Shown: positions 42,442 to 51,906, numbered from the stretch's first letter. The stretch: 64,000 nt of DNA from DASUDX01 sp036275365 (GCA_036275365.1 DASUDX010000136.1:1-64000), one strand, 5' to 3'. Notes: generated from the letters alone by a model not told the origin. Numbers and translations are program-made.

Positions 42442-43542
42442 TCAGGCCTGGCAGGCGGCGGCGAGGGTCTCGCCCAGCCGCGCGTCGTCGAAGTCGGCGG
42501 TCAGCCAGGCATCCCCCAGGCGGTGCAGCAGCACCAGGCGCAGGCGCCCGGCCTTGACCTTCTTGTCCAGGCCCATGCGGGCGCGGAAATCCTCCGGGCG
42601 CATGCCGGCGGGTGGCCGGCAGGGCAGGCCGAGATCCGCGATCAGCCCGTTGACCCGGCTCACCTCGGCCTCGGTGATCCAGCCGTGGCGGGCGGACAGA
42701 TCGGCGGCCAGGCACAGGCCGATGGCGACCGCCTCGCCGTGCAGCAACTCGGTGTAGCCGGTGTGGGCCTCGATGGCATGGCCAAAGGTATGGCCCAGAT
42801 TGAGCAGGGCGCGCGGGCCCCCGCTGATCGCCTCGCGCTCGTCCTGGCCGACGATGCGCGCCTTGATGTGGCAGCAGCGCTCCACCGCCTCGGCCAGGGT
42901 GCCCTCGTGCAGGCTCAGCAGGCGCTCGCGGTTGCGCTCGATCCAGGCGAACAGCTCGGCATCGGCCAGCAGGCCGTACTTGACCACCTCGGCCAGGCCG
43001 GCGCGCAGCTCGCGCGGCGGCAGCGTCTTCAGGGTCTGGGTGTCGGCGATCACCGCGATCGGCTGATGGAAGGCCCCGATCAGGTTCTTGCCCTGCGGAT
43101 GATTCACCCCGGTCTTGCCGCCGACGCTGGAGTCCACCTGGGCCAGCAGGGTGGTGGGGATCTGTACGAAGTCGATACCGCGCTGGTAGATCGAGGCACC
43201 GAAACCGGCGAGATCGCCGATCACCCCACCGCCGAGGGCCACCAGACAGGCATCGCGGGCCAGCCGGCCGGACAGCAGCCAGTCCATCAGCGCACCGGCC
43301 TGATCCCAGCTCTTCTGCACCTCGCCGGCGGGAATCACCCGCAGCACCTCGTCGCCCAGCCCCAGCGCCTCGCGCAGGCGCGGCCAGTACAGCGGCGCCA
43401 CGGTCTCATCGCTGAGCACCCGCAGGGTGCGTCCGCTCAGCTCGGGATAGCTGCCGATCTCGGCCAGCAGCCCGCTGCCGATGCGGATCGGGTAGCTGCG
43501 CGGGCCGAGGTCGACCTTGAGGAGACGGCTGTGGCTGCTCAT
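42442..43542 (-). CDS. aroB: 3-dehydroquinate synthase
   Basis: AroB makes 3-dehydroquinate from DAHP in the shikimate pathway. The 366 residues show the NAD-binding GGGVIGDLAGFGAS, the PTTLLAQVDSSVGGKTGVN active-site stretch, and zinc ligands in NLGHTFGHAIEAH and LLHGEAVAIG. The start overlaps the aroK stop by 4 bases, so the two are co-translated. The aroK-aroB pair downstream of pilMNOPQ is a standard gammaproteobacterial arrangement. The dGTPase follows where damX stands in several relatives. Confidence 0.97.
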   Translation of the reverse strand: MSSHSRLLKVDLGPRSYPIRIGSGLLAEIGSYPELSGRTLRVLSDETVAPLYWPRLREALGLGDEVLRVIPAGEVQKSWDQAGALMDWLLSGRLARDACLVALGGGVIGDLAGFGASIYQRGIDFVQIPTTLLAQVDSSVGGKTGVNHPQGKNLIGAFHQPIAVIADTQTLKTLPPRELRAGLAEVVKYGLLADAELFAWIERNRERLLSLHEGTLAEAVERCCHIKARIVGQDEREAISGGPRALLNLGHTFGHAIEAHTGYTELLHGEAVAIGLCLAADLSARHGWITEAEVSRVNGLIADLGLPCRPPAGMRPEDFRARMGLDKKVKAGRLRLVLLHRLGDAWLTADFDDARLGETLAAACQA

Positions 43543-44072
43543 GCTTGCGCGCTGGAACGATCCAGGTGGTCTTCGATATCGCGGGCCAGCTGGCGCGCGT
43601 TGCGGCCGTCGGTTTCGATCACCAGGTCGGCGATCTCGCGGTAGAGCGGATCGCGCTGCAGGAACAGGCGCTCGAGCACCTCGCGACGGCTGGCCACATT
43701 CTGCAGCAGGGGGCGCCCGTCGGTACGCGCCGTGCGCTGTTCCTGCTGGTCGACACTGGCATGCAGATAGACCACCCAGCCGCGGGCGGCGAGGTGCTGG
43801 CGGTTATCCGGATCCAGGATCGCGCCGCCGCCAGTGGCGAGCACGATGCCGCTGCGCTGGGTCAGCTCAGCGATCATCTGGCGCTCGCGGCGGCGGAAGC
43901 CGGCCTCGCCCTCCTTCTCGAAGATGTAGGGGATGTCCACCCCGGTCCTCGATTCGATCTCCAGATCGCTGTCGACGAAGCACAGCCCCCTCGTCTCGGC
44001 CAGGCGCCGCCCGATCGTGGTCTTGCCGGCCCCCATCGGGCCGACCAGGAAGATGTTGCGGCGCAGGGTCAA
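43539..44072 (-). CDS. aroK: Shikimate kinase
   Basis: AroK phosphorylates shikimate. The 177 residues contain the P-loop LVGPMGAGKTTIGRRLA, the shikimate-binding FVDSDLEIESRTG, the FEKEGEAGFRRRE motif and the lid arginine in RTARTDGRPLL. The only start codon in the frame is a TTG at 44072; it begins nine bases after the stop codon of the Ig-like lipoprotein gene and has no clear Shine-Dalgarno, suggesting translational coupling or re-initiation. It overlaps aroB by 4 bases. Confidence 0.95.
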   Translation of the reverse strand: MTLRRNIFLVGPMGAGKTTIGRRLAETRGLCFVDSDLEIESRTGVDIPYIFEKEGEAGFRRRERQMIAELTQRSGIVLATGGGAILDPDNRQHLAARGWVVYLHASVDQQEQRTARTDGRPLLQNVASRREVLERLFLQRDPLYREIADLVIETDGRNARQLARDIEDHLDRSSAQA

Positions 44073-44081
44073 GCGGGACGA

Positions 44082-46784
44082 TCAGGGAGCCGGAGGGCTG
44101 ACGAAGATATCGAAGCTGTCACAGACATTGCTGCCCTCATCGGCACAGGCGCTGAAGCCCTGCTCGGTGATGCAGGCGGTGACCGTGACCTGGGTGGTGC
44201 TGGTGATCGGCGGATCGAAGGTCGACGGCAGGAAATAGGTGGTGGTGGCCACGCCGTTGGCGGTGGTGGTGCCGCCGCCGGGCGAGATTTCCTCGTTGTT
44301 GGCCTTGGGGTTGGTGGCCGAGCGGCAGAAGCCGAAGGTCACATCGATGTTGTCCAGCGGCTCGCTGGCATCGTTGAGCACGGTGACCGTCAGCGGCAGC
44401 TCGGTGTCCTCGCCGATGGTCATCGCGTCGCTGGTGCCGGTGAGGGTGACATTGAACTCGCGCTCGGGAATGACATCCTCGAACTGCAGGGCGGTGGTGG
44501 TGGTGAGCTCGCCGCTGGCGCCGTCCATGCAGTCGCGGTTCTCGACCGCGATGATCTCGAGGAAGCCCGAGCGGTTGCTGAAGACCCGCACCGGGTTGGC
44601 GAAGGCGCCGGATTCCGCGAGCAGGGCGCGGTTGATCTGGGTCCGCACCGTCGGGTCATTGCCCACCACCAGGCCGAACACCGCGTTGGCGCTGCCGGTG
44701 AAGCGGGTCGCCAGATTCAGACAGCCGGAGATCCGCTGGTTGTCGGCGTCGATCCAGTCGAAGGTCAGCTCGGTGGCGTTGTCGCGTCCGGTGGTGGCCG
44801 CCTCGCCGTAGGCGGGGCTGGCGAAGCGGAAGGTATCGGCGCGCACCGTCACATTGAGCTGGGCGCTGCAGATGGCCTCGGCGTCGCTGCGGCACTGGCT
44901 GGCCACCTCGCTGCCGTTGACGCCGCTGGCGCTGTCGAAGCTGGCCGTGATGCGGGCGGTCTCGCTCTGGCTGCCGATCGCACCCGGGGTGTGGCTGAAG
45001 CGGAAGCTGCCGGTGGCATCGGTGACGCCGGAGGTCAGGCCCGGACGCACCACGCCGTTCTCGATCACGCTGATCGTGCCGTTGGTGGTGCTCAAGGTGA
45101 AGCGGGCACCCTGCACCGGCTCGCCACCGATGCGCACGAAGCGCAGCTCGTAGGGCGTGGCGGTGGTCTGGTTGGGGGAGGCCTGATCGGGCCCGAACAG
45201 GCTCACCTGCGGCGCCGGCGGCAGGCCCGGCGGCAGGACGGCGAGCTGGTAGCTGCTGCTGACGGTGCGGCCATCCACATCACTGGCACTGGCCACCACG
45301 GTGACCAGGGTGCGGCTGGTGACCTCGGGCGCACGGTAGTCGAACTCGACCCGGCCCCCGGCATCGGTGGCCAGCCCATTGACGGTGCGCACCGTGCCCA
45401 GGCTCGGCGTCAGGGTCAGGGCCTTGTTGAACACCGGGGCCCCGCGACCGTCGATGAGGGTGGCGGAAAACCCGCTGAGGCTCTGTCCGCTCTCCACCTC
45501 GATGGCACCGGTGGGCTCGCGGTTGGGGCCCTCCACGCTCAGGGTGGCGGCCGCCAGCCGGCGCACGGTCACCGCCAGGGTATCGGTCTGGGTTTCGCTG
45601 CCGATGCGGAAGCTGCCGGTGAGGGTCACCGGGGTATCGCTGGTGGCGCGCGGCGCCTGGTAGGCGAAGCGCACCTCGCCATTGCTGTCGGTGACGAAGC
45701 TGGTACGGCCCGGGCTGCCGCCGCTGCTGGTGAGAATCAGGCCGGCGCTCTCGCCGCTGGCGGTGGTCGGGATCAGCGTCAGCGTCAGGCTCGGCACCGG
45801 AGCGCCGTCCTCATCGAGCACGGTGGCGATGAAGCCGGTGGTGGTCTCGGCCGCCGGCACGGCGATGGTGGTGGCACCACCCGGGGCCAGCAGGTTGAGG
45901 CTGGGCAGGGCGCCCGGCTGGGGCGGCGCCAGCACGGCGAGGCGGTAGTCGCGCTGGGTGCTGCGGCTGGCGGTGATGAAGGCGGTGCCGCGGATCACCA
46001 CATTGACATCGCGGCTGGTGGTGCCGGAGATGTAGTCGAACAGCACCTCGCCGTTGTCATCGGTGGTCAGCCCCAGCGGGGTGCGGATGCGACCGAAACG
46101 GGTGGTGGTGCTGGCGTCGGCATCGAGCGGGTCGAGGGTCAGATCGATATCCGGGATCGGATCGCCCGCGGCATCGGTGAGGGTGGCGAGAAACCCGGTG
46201 ACCGACTCCCCGGACTCCAGCTCCAGCGCCCCGGTGGACAGCCCGCCCGGACCGAGGATCTGCAGGCGCGCGGTATTGGGTTGGACCTCGACCTCGCAGG
46301 TTTCCTCGAGACGGTCGTCGGCACCCTCCTCGCCGATGGCGGCCAGGATCTGCAGGCTGGTGGCGCGGCTGACCTCGCTCGGGGTGAAGCTGAAGGTGAT
46401 GCGCCCGCTGCTGTTGGTGGTGCCGCCCCCGCTCTGCTGGCCACCGCTGGCGGTACTGCCGCGGATGCTGCCGCCGCCGACATCACCGTCGGCATCGACG
46501 GGCTGCAGCGAGACGAACTGGTTGGCCACCGGGTTGCCGGTCCGGCTGCGCAGGACCACCGAGTAGCCGCTGGTGAGCTTGCCGCCGAACGCCGGGCTGA
46601 CGCAGGTCAGCTCCAGGGTGGCGCCACGCGCGCCGGAGCCGCTGCAGCTGCCGGCATCGGGAATGCCGTCGCCGTTGCAGTCGAGCAGCACGGTGGAGTC
46701 ATCGTCGCTACCCCCGCCGCAGCCAACGAGAACAAGCGGAACCGCTGTGGCAAGCGCACGCAGCAGGGCACGGAAGGAGGTCAT
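44082..46784 (-). CDS. Large Ig-like (Big_1-type) repeat lipoprotein between pilQ and aroK
   Basis: The 900-residue product starts with a lipoprotein signal (VPLVLVGCGGGSDDD, Cys about residue 21) and an Asp-rich metal-binding-looking stretch (DCNGDGIPDAG). It then shows five or six related beta-sandwich modules of about 110-130 residues. A repeat hallmark is ELESGESVTGFLATL, EVESGQSLSGFSATL, then TDDNGEVLFDYISGTTSR and TDAGGRVEFDYRAPEVTSR. These match bacterial Ig-like (invasin/intimin Big_1) domains. It has no sortase, autotransporter or barrel domain, so the rod is probably anchored in the outer membrane. Its gene follows pilQ after 112 bases and ends nine bases before aroK. Confidence 0.88.
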   Translation of the reverse strand: MTSFRALLRALATAVPLVLVGCGGGSDDDSTVLLDCNGDGIPDAGSCSGSGARGATLELTCVSPAFGGKLTSGYSVVLRSRTGNPVANQFVSLQPVDADGDVGGGSIRGSTASGGQQSGGGTTNSSGRITFSFTPSEVSRATSLQILAAIGEEGADDRLEETCEVEVQPNTARLQILGPGGLSTGALELESGESVTGFLATLTDAAGDPIPDIDLTLDPLDADASTTTRFGRIRTPLGLTTDDNGEVLFDYISGTTSRDVNVVIRGTAFITASRSTQRDYRLAVLAPPQPGALPSLNLLAPGGATTIAVPAAETTTGFIATVLDEDGAPVPSLTLTLIPTTASGESAGLILTSSGGSPGRTSFVTDSNGEVRFAYQAPRATSDTPVTLTGSFRIGSETQTDTLAVTVRRLAAATLSVEGPNREPTGAIEVESGQSLSGFSATLIDGRGAPVFNKALTLTPSLGTVRTVNGLATDAGGRVEFDYRAPEVTSRTLVTVVASASDVDGRTVSSSYQLAVLPPGLPPAPQVSLFGPDQASPNQTTATPYELRFVRIGGEPVQGARFTLSTTNGTISVIENGVVRPGLTSGVTDATGSFRFSHTPGAIGSQSETARITASFDSASGVNGSEVASQCRSDAEAICSAQLNVTVRADTFRFASPAYGEAATTGRDNATELTFDWIDADNQRISGCLNLATRFTGSANAVFGLVVGNDPTVRTQINRALLAESGAFANPVRVFSNRSGFLEIIAVENRDCMDGASGELTTTTALQFEDVIPEREFNVTLTGTSDAMTIGEDTELPLTVTVLNDASEPLDNIDVTFGFCRSATNPKANNEEISPGGGTTTANGVATTTYFLPSTFDPPITSTTQVTVTACITEQGFSACADEGSNVCDSFDIFVSPPAP

Positions 46785-46811
46785 GGGGCGATCCACGGGG
46801 CCGGTCGCCGC

Positions 46812-46849
46812 AGTATAGCCAAGGGTCCCGACAGGGCCGTCAGGCCCTG
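46812..46849 (-). promoter_or_regulatory. Hairpin and -10-like element between pilQ and the Ig-like gene
   Basis: On the minus strand a perfect 7-bp hairpin (CAGGGCC/GGCCCTG, loop TGAC, 46832-46849) lies after the pilQ stop without a T-run, so it is not a strong terminator. Just downstream is TATACT (46817-46812), a good -10 match about 28 bases before the lipoprotein ATG, without a clear -35. Partial uncoupling from pilQ is possible. Confidence 0.3.
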
Positions 46850-46896
46850 CCGCGATCGCCTGCCGATGGTGCGTTTTGTCTACGCCCGCGGCCGGC

Positions 46897-49029
46897 TCAG
46901 TTGACCTGCAGACCCTCGCGCAGGATCTTCGGGGTGACGAAGATCAGCAACTCATCCTTGTTGGAGACCGTGACGCGGTTGCGGAACAGGGCGCCCAGCA
47001 GGGGCACATCGCCCAGCAGCGGCACCTTGGTCACCGTGTTGCGGTTCTCCTGGTCGTAGATGCCGCCCAGCACCACGGTCTGGCCGTTGTCCACCAGCAC
47101 CTGGGTGTTGACCTCGCGCTTGTCGATGCTGGGCACCGAGCCGCCGTTGTTGGTCGGCACATTCTCGCCCACGCTGTTGTTGGTCACCGAGAGGTCGAGG
47201 ATGATGCGGTCATCCGGGGTGATCTGCGGGGTGACCGCCAGCGACAGCACCGCCTCCTTGAACGAGATCGAGGCGGCCCCGCTGCTGGTGGCTTCCTGGT
47301 AGGGGATTTCCACACCGCGCTTGATGCTGGCCTGCTTGGCATTGGCGGTGACCACGCGCGGGCTGGAGATCACCTCGCCGCGGCCCTCGGCCTGCAGGGC
47401 CGAGAGTTCGAGATCGACCAGGTAATCCGAGCCCAGCACCGCCAGGGCGATGCGGCCGGCGGTGGCCGAGGCCGGCAGGCTGACATTGAAGCGGTCATCG
47501 AGGTTGCCGACGCTGACCGGGAAGCCGCCGTCGAGGAAGTCATTGATGCGGTCGTCGTTGGCATTGGCGCTGCCGCCCACCGAGACCAGGCCGTCGCCGT
47601 TGTTGTCGCTGATCGCATTGACGCCGAAGCGGGCACCGAGCTGCTTGCTGTAGTCGTTGTTGGCGATGACGATGCGCGACTCGATCAGCACCTGCTTGAC
47701 CGGGATGTCCAGCCGCGCCACCAGCGAGCGGATCTCCGCCAGCTTCTCGCGGGTCTCCAGCACCAGCAGGGTGTTGGTGCGCTCGTCGATCGAGACGCGA
47801 CCGCGCTCGGACAGCACCGAGCTGTCACCGGCCTTGAGCAGGGTGGCCATGTCCGCCGCCTTGGCGTAGTTGACCTGGATCAGCTCGGAGCGCAGCGGCG
47901 CCAGCTCGTCCTTCTGCTTGGCCGCCTCCAGCTCCACCTTCTCGCGCTCGGCGAGTTCGGTGAGCGGCGCCACCAGCATCACATTGCCCTCCTGGCGCAG
48001 ACCCAGACCCTTGGTACGCAGGATGATGTCCAGCGCCTGGTCCCAGGGCACATTCTGCAGGCGCATGGCGATCTCGCCGCTGACGCTGTCCGACACCACC
48101 ATGTTGGTGCCGGCGACATCGGCAATGATCTGCAGCAGCGAGCGGATGTCCACGCTCTGGAACGACAGCGAGATGCGCTCGCCGGTGTACTGCGGCTGCT
48201 GGCGACGGCGCTGCTCCTCGGCCTCGGCGGTCAGCGGCTGCAGCTCCAGGGTGAACAGCTCGCCGGACTGGTAGGCCACCTGCTCGAAATCGCTGCCGCC
48301 GACCGGGGTCACCACGATCTCGGCATTGATGCCATCGCGACGGGTGTCGATGAACTTCACCGGGGTGGCGAAATCCAGCACATCCAGCCGCCGCGCCAGG
48401 GCGTCGGCGATGGCGGTGTTCTTGAAGCGCGCCACCACCTTGCCGCCCTCCTCGGCGACATCCACCACCGCGCTGGGATCGGACAGGGTGACCACCACCC
48501 GGCCCTCGCCCTTCTCGCCGCGGCGGAAATCGATGTTGCGGATCGCCGCCGCCGCAGGGGCCGATGCCGCCACCGGGGCAGGGGTCGCGGCCGGGCTGCC
48601 CGGGACCACCACCGGGGCCGCGGCGCTGGCGCCGTTTTCCAGCTGCAGGTAGACGCGGTTGGAGTCGGTGCGCACCGAGTGCGCCACCAGCTCGCCGAGC
48701 TCGATCACCACCCGGGTGCGGCCCTTGGCCTCGGCCACCGCGGCGGATCGGGCCTGCCCGATGTTGATCTTCTTGTAGCGCTCGGCCATCGCCACCCGGG
48801 TTTCGGGCAGGTCCAGCGAGAGGCGCGCCGGCTTGTCGATGGTGAAGATCACCGGCTCCGGGGCGACCTCGGACAGGGTCAGGGTGATCAGCACCCGTTC
48901 GCCCTCCAGGGACACGAAGTCGAGGGACTGCAGCGCCCGGGTCGCCTGGGCGGCGGCCAGCCCCGGCAGCAGGAACAGGGCGAGGGCCAGCAGCGGGCGC
49001 GGAGTGGTCATGATCGTGCGCAGGTTCAT
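46897..49029 (-). CDS. pilQ: Type IV pilus secretin PilQ
   Basis: PilQ forms the outer-membrane channel through which type IV pili extend. The 710-residue protein has a signal peptide (about 1-29), two AMIN domains (about 33-115 and 165-260) that bind peptidoglycan, an STN domain (about 290-340, ISLSFQSVDIRSLLQIIADV), an N1 domain and the C-terminal secretin domain with VPLLGDVPLLGALFR, ending LLIFVTPKILREG. The ATG at 49029 is the second of two adjacent start codons. It is the last of the classical pilMNOPQ set, and the promoter lies upstream of pilM. Confidence 0.97.
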   Translation of the reverse strand: MNLRTIMTTPRPLLALALFLLPGLAAAQATRALQSLDFVSLEGERVLITLTLSEVAPEPVIFTIDKPARLSLDLPETRVAMAERYKKINIGQARSAAVAEAKGRTRVVIELGELVAHSVRTDSNRVYLQLENGASAAAPVVVPGSPAATPAPVAASAPAAAAIRNIDFRRGEKGEGRVVVTLSDPSAVVDVAEEGGKVVARFKNTAIADALARRLDVLDFATPVKFIDTRRDGINAEIVVTPVGGSDFEQVAYQSGELFTLELQPLTAEAEEQRRRQQPQYTGERISLSFQSVDIRSLLQIIADVAGTNMVVSDSVSGEIAMRLQNVPWDQALDIILRTKGLGLRQEGNVMLVAPLTELAEREKVELEAAKQKDELAPLRSELIQVNYAKAADMATLLKAGDSSVLSERGRVSIDERTNTLLVLETREKLAEIRSLVARLDIPVKQVLIESRIVIANNDYSKQLGARFGVNAISDNNGDGLVSVGGSANANDDRINDFLDGGFPVSVGNLDDRFNVSLPASATAGRIALAVLGSDYLVDLELSALQAEGRGEVISSPRVVTANAKQASIKRGVEIPYQEATSSGAASISFKEAVLSLAVTPQITPDDRIILDLSVTNNSVGENVPTNNGGSVPSIDKREVNTQVLVDNGQTVVLGGIYDQENRNTVTKVPLLGDVPLLGALFRNRVTVSNKDELLIFVTPKILREGLQVN

Positions 49030-49045
49030 CACGGGTGGTGCTCCC

Positions 49046-49555
49046 TTATTCCTTCAGCGCCAGCACGGCGGGGCGCTGTACCCAGCCGCCGAAGCCGTCG
49101 GGGACGAGCTCGGACAGCTGGATCTCGGTTTCAGCGATGGCGGTGACCTCGCCGTAGTTCTGCCCGAGATGGTTGCCGACGGTGATCCGGTGGATGACGC
49201 CATCGGGCGCCTTGACCAGGGCGAAGGTGCCGCTGCCGTAGCGGATGATGCCCTGCATCACCAGCGCGTCCAGCGGGAATTCCTCGAGCGGTTCGCGGTT
49301 GCGGTTGAGGTCGGGCTTGGGCCCGGCGCTGGCCGCCTGCTTCTGTTCGGGCGCTACCGCCACGAAGGGATCGCGGCGGCTGCCGATCTCGTAGGTGAAG
49401 GACTCGTACTGCTTGATCTGCGGAATCGGGTCGACCCGCGCGCTCTTGCGCGACTTGACCTCGGTGACATAGGCCTCGAGGTCCTCCATGCCGCGCCCGC
49501 AGCCGGCGAGCAGCAGCAGGCTGAGCAGAGACCCGGCGGCGAGACGGATGCTCAT
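49046..49555 (-). CDS. pilP: Type IV pilus lipoprotein PilP
   Basis: PilP is an inner-membrane lipoprotein that links the PilNO alignment complex to PilQ. The 169 residues start with a lipobox (LLLLLAGCGRG, Cys19), followed by an extended segment and a beta-domain with RRDPF (about residue 60) and the characteristic LVMQGIIRYGSGTFALV and VGNHLGQNYGEV. The start overlaps the pilO stop by 4 bases. A 16-base gap precedes pilQ. Confidence 0.96.
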   Translation of the reverse strand: MSIRLAAGSLLSLLLLAGCGRGMEDLEAYVTEVKSRKSARVDPIPQIKQYESFTYEIGSRRDPFVAVAPEQKQAASAGPKPDLNRNREPLEEFPLDALVMQGIIRYGSGTFALVKAPDGVIHRITVGNHLGQNYGEVTAIAETEIQLSELVPDGFGGWVQRPAVLALKE

Positions 49556-50232
49556 CGTGCGGCTCCCCCGGCCTTGGCTTTCTGGCTGGCCTCGGCCTCG
49601 GCGATCTCTTCCTCGTCGAGGTAGCGGTAAGTCTTGGCCAGCGCGGTCATGCGCAGCTCGCCCTCGGCCGCTGCCGCCTGGGCGGCCCCGCGGGCGGTGG
49701 CGGCCAGCGGCTTGATCTCCACCTCGTCGATCACCACGATGCGCGGCAGCGCCGCCACGCCGCTGACGAAAGTGCCCATCTCGTGGTAGCCGCCGACCAC
49801 GATGATCTTGTTGGGCACCTCGGCGTAGAACTCCTTGGGAATCTCCGGCTGAGGCTGGAACAGCTCCTCATCGAGGCTGGAGGCGATGCGGGTCTGGGCG
49901 ATGTCGTTGAGCAGGTTGGCGACTTCCGCCCGGCTCGGCAGCTGCCGCAGCATGGCGCCGAAGGATTTCTCCATCTCCGCCAGCTGGGCCTTGTAGGCAT
50001 CCAGCGCCGCCACCTTCTTCTGCTTGGCCTCGAAGTCGGTGCGCAGCACGATCTCCTCGCGCTCGCGTGACTCGAGAACCTCGGTCTGCGGCTTGACCAG
50101 CAGGTAGAGGCCGGCGCCGATGATCACCATCATCGCCAGAACGGTCGCGCCGATGTGAACCCAGGTCGGCCAGACCGCCGGGTTCTGCGGATCGAGTGTG
50201 CGCAGCTCGTCCAGATAGGTCTGCAGGGCCAT
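49552..50232 (-). CDS. pilO: Type IV pilus alignment protein PilO
   Basis: PilO has a short cytoplasmic tail, one membrane helix (about 27-47, ATVLAMMVIIGAGLYLLV), a coiled coil (about 52-95) and a periplasmic ferredoxin-like domain (about 100-185). It pairs with PilN to connect PilM to PilP-PilQ. The C-terminal 40 residues (Ala/Glu-rich) are longer than in Pseudomonas. The ATG at 50232 overlaps the pilN stop (TGATG). Confidence 0.95.
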   Translation of the reverse strand: MALQTYLDELRTLDPQNPAVWPTWVHIGATVLAMMVIIGAGLYLLVKPQTEVLESREREEIVLRTDFEAKQKKVAALDAYKAQLAEMEKSFGAMLRQLPSRAEVANLLNDIAQTRIASSLDEELFQPQPEIPKEFYAEVPNKIIVVGGYHEMGTFVSGVAALPRIVVIDEVEIKPLAATARGAAQAAAAEGELRMTALAKTYRYLDEEEIAEAEASQKAKAGGAAR

Positions 50233-50816
50233 CACTCGAACTCCTCGTCGACGCCCTCGCTGACCTGCCCCGGGCGGTTCAGACGCTTGACGGTGAGCGT
50301 GAACTCACTCTGCCGCAGCCGGTTGCGCTCGGTGGTCTTGATCACCACCAGCTTGGGGTCGTTGAACCAGTCGGAAGCGTCCAGATTCTTCATGTAGCTG
50401 GACACCCGGCCATTGGATTCGGCCACGCCCTCGATGCGCACCAGCGGGCCGGTCTGCTTGACCGACACCAGGCTCACGCCCTCGGGCAGGGTCTTCACCA
50501 GCTCGTCGAAGAAGTGCACGGTGGCGCTGCGCGAGGCCTGCAGCTCCTCGATCACCCGCATGCGCGAGAGCAGGTTGGACTTCACCTTCTCCAGTTCCTG
50601 GATCTCGGTGATCTTCTGGTCCATCTCCGCGATCTGCTGCTTGAGATAGGCGTTGCGCTGCTCCTGGGCTTCGATCGCATTGCCCATCGCCAGCCAGGAG
50701 CCGAGCACCGCCAGCGCCGCCACGGCGGCGCCAGTGCCCATGATCACGATGAACTGGCGCAGCCGCAGCTCGCGCCGCTTGGCGCGCCAGTCGAGCAGGT
50801 TGATGCGGGTGGTCAT
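50232..50816 (-). CDS. pilN: Type IV pilus alignment protein PilN
   Basis: PilN carries the conserved cytoplasmic peptide INLLDWRAKRRELR at its N-terminus, which docks into PilM, followed by one membrane helix (about 22-45), a coiled coil (about 47-90) and a periplasmic domain (SLVSVKQTGPLVRIEGVAES). Length 194 residues is standard. I chose the ATG at 50816 because it starts directly at the PilM-binding motif; it follows the pilM stop by one base. Confidence 0.96.
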   Translation of the reverse strand: MTTRINLLDWRAKRRELRLRQFIVIMGTGAAVAALAVLGSWLAMGNAIEAQEQRNAYLKQQIAEMDQKITEIQELEKVKSNLLSRMRVIEELQASRSATVHFFDELVKTLPEGVSLVSVKQTGPLVRIEGVAESNGRVSSYMKNLDASDWFNDPKLVVIKTTERNRLRQSEFTLTVKRLNRPGQVSEGVDEEFE

Positions 50817-50817
50817 G

Positions 50818-51906
50818 TCAGCCGCGCTCCGCATCGAAGGCCCGCAGGGCCAGCCCGCAGGCGATCAGCAGCGAGGCCTCGTCCTTGGCCAGCACGGCCG
50901 GCTTGGCCTTGGCCGAGACGCTCATGTCGGCGAAGGGCCGCGCCACCACGGTGGGGATGCGCAGTCGCTCCTGGATCATCGCGTCCACCCCCGGGATGTG
51001 CGCGCAGCCGCCGGCCAGAATGATCTGGTCGATGCTGCTGTAGCGTGAGCTGGCGGCGAAGAAGAACTGCAGCGAGCGGTCGATCTGCTGGGTCATGTCA
51101 TCGACGAAGGGCACCAGCACCTCGCTCTGGTAGCCCTCGGGCAGATTGCCGAACCGCTTGGCCTTGCCGGCGTCCTCCAGACTCATGCCGTAGTGGCGCA
51201 TGATGTCCTCGGTGAGCTGACGGCCGCCGAAGGACTGGTCGCGGGTGTAGACCGTCTTCATATCGTGCAGCACCAGCACCGAGGTGGTGTTGGCACCCAT
51301 GTCGACTACCGCCACCGTCTTGTTCTTGCCCTGTTCCGGCATCTGGTGCCGGAGGAACTGGCAGGCGTTCTCCAGCGCGTAGGACTCGATGTCCACCACC
51401 TTGGGAATCAGCCCGGCGAACTCCAGGGCTGCACAGCGCTGTTCCACCTGTTCGCGCCGGCAGGCGGCCAGCAGCACATTGGCCATGGCATCGCCGCGGT
51501 CGCTGCTGTCGAGCACCTGGAAGTCGATGCTGACTTCATCGATCGGATAGGGGATGTACTGATCCGCCTCGACCTTGATCTGCTCCTCGAGATCGTGCTC
51601 GCTGAGCGTGGCCGGCATCTGGATGATCTTGGTGATCACCGAGGCACCGGCGACCGCGATCGCCGCCTGGCGCGTGCGGGTGCCGGAGCGGCTGATGGCG
51701 CGGCCGATGGCCTCGCCGACCACGGCCGGGTCCACCACCTGCTTCTCGTTCACCGCGTTCGGCGGCAGGCCCTCCACCGCGTAGGCCTCGACGTGATACT
51801 TGTCGCCGCGCCGCACGAGCTCCAGCAGTTTCACCGCGCTCGACGAGATGTCGAGCCCGATCAAATGCTGGCCGCCTCCACCGAAAAGCGATTGCACGAT
51901 CTTCAT
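50818..51906 (-). CDS. pilM: Type IV pilus assembly ATPase-fold protein PilM
   Basis: PilM is a cytoplasmic actin-like (FtsA-fold) protein that holds the PilN tail and links to the motor proteins. The 362 residues contain the phosphate-1 motif HLIGLDISSSAVKLLEL, the phosphate-2 motif VAVVDMGANTTSVLVL and the adenosine motif IILAGGCAHIPGVD. It is the first gene of the operon, with a promoter about 70 bases upstream, and divergent from ponA, which matches many gammaproteobacteria. Confidence 0.97.
   Translation of the reverse strand: MKIVQSLFGGGGQHLIGLDISSSAVKLLELVRRGDKYHVEAYAVEGLPPNAVNEKQVVDPAVVGEAIGRAISRSGTRTRQAAIAVAGASVITKIIQMPATLSEHDLEEQIKVEADQYIPYPIDEVSIDFQVLDSSDRGDAMANVLLAACRREQVEQRCAALEFAGLIPKVVDIESYALENACQFLRHQMPEQGKNKTVAVVDMGANTTSVLVLHDMKTVYTRDQSFGGRQLTEDIMRHYGMSLEDAGKAKRFGNLPEGYQSEVLVPFVDDMTQQIDRSLQFFFAASSRYSSIDQIILAGGCAHIPGVDAMIQERLRIPTVVARPFADMSVSAKAKPAVLAKDEASLLIACGLALRAFDAERG

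Noticed and set aside
43545..46904. A plus-strand open frame of 1119 codons opposite the Ig-like lipoprotein gene
   Set aside because: It is antisense to a protein with lipobox and clear repeats; its composition (Ala/Gly/His/Gln/Arg) is the shadow expected in high-GC DNA, with no motif or ribosome-binding site.
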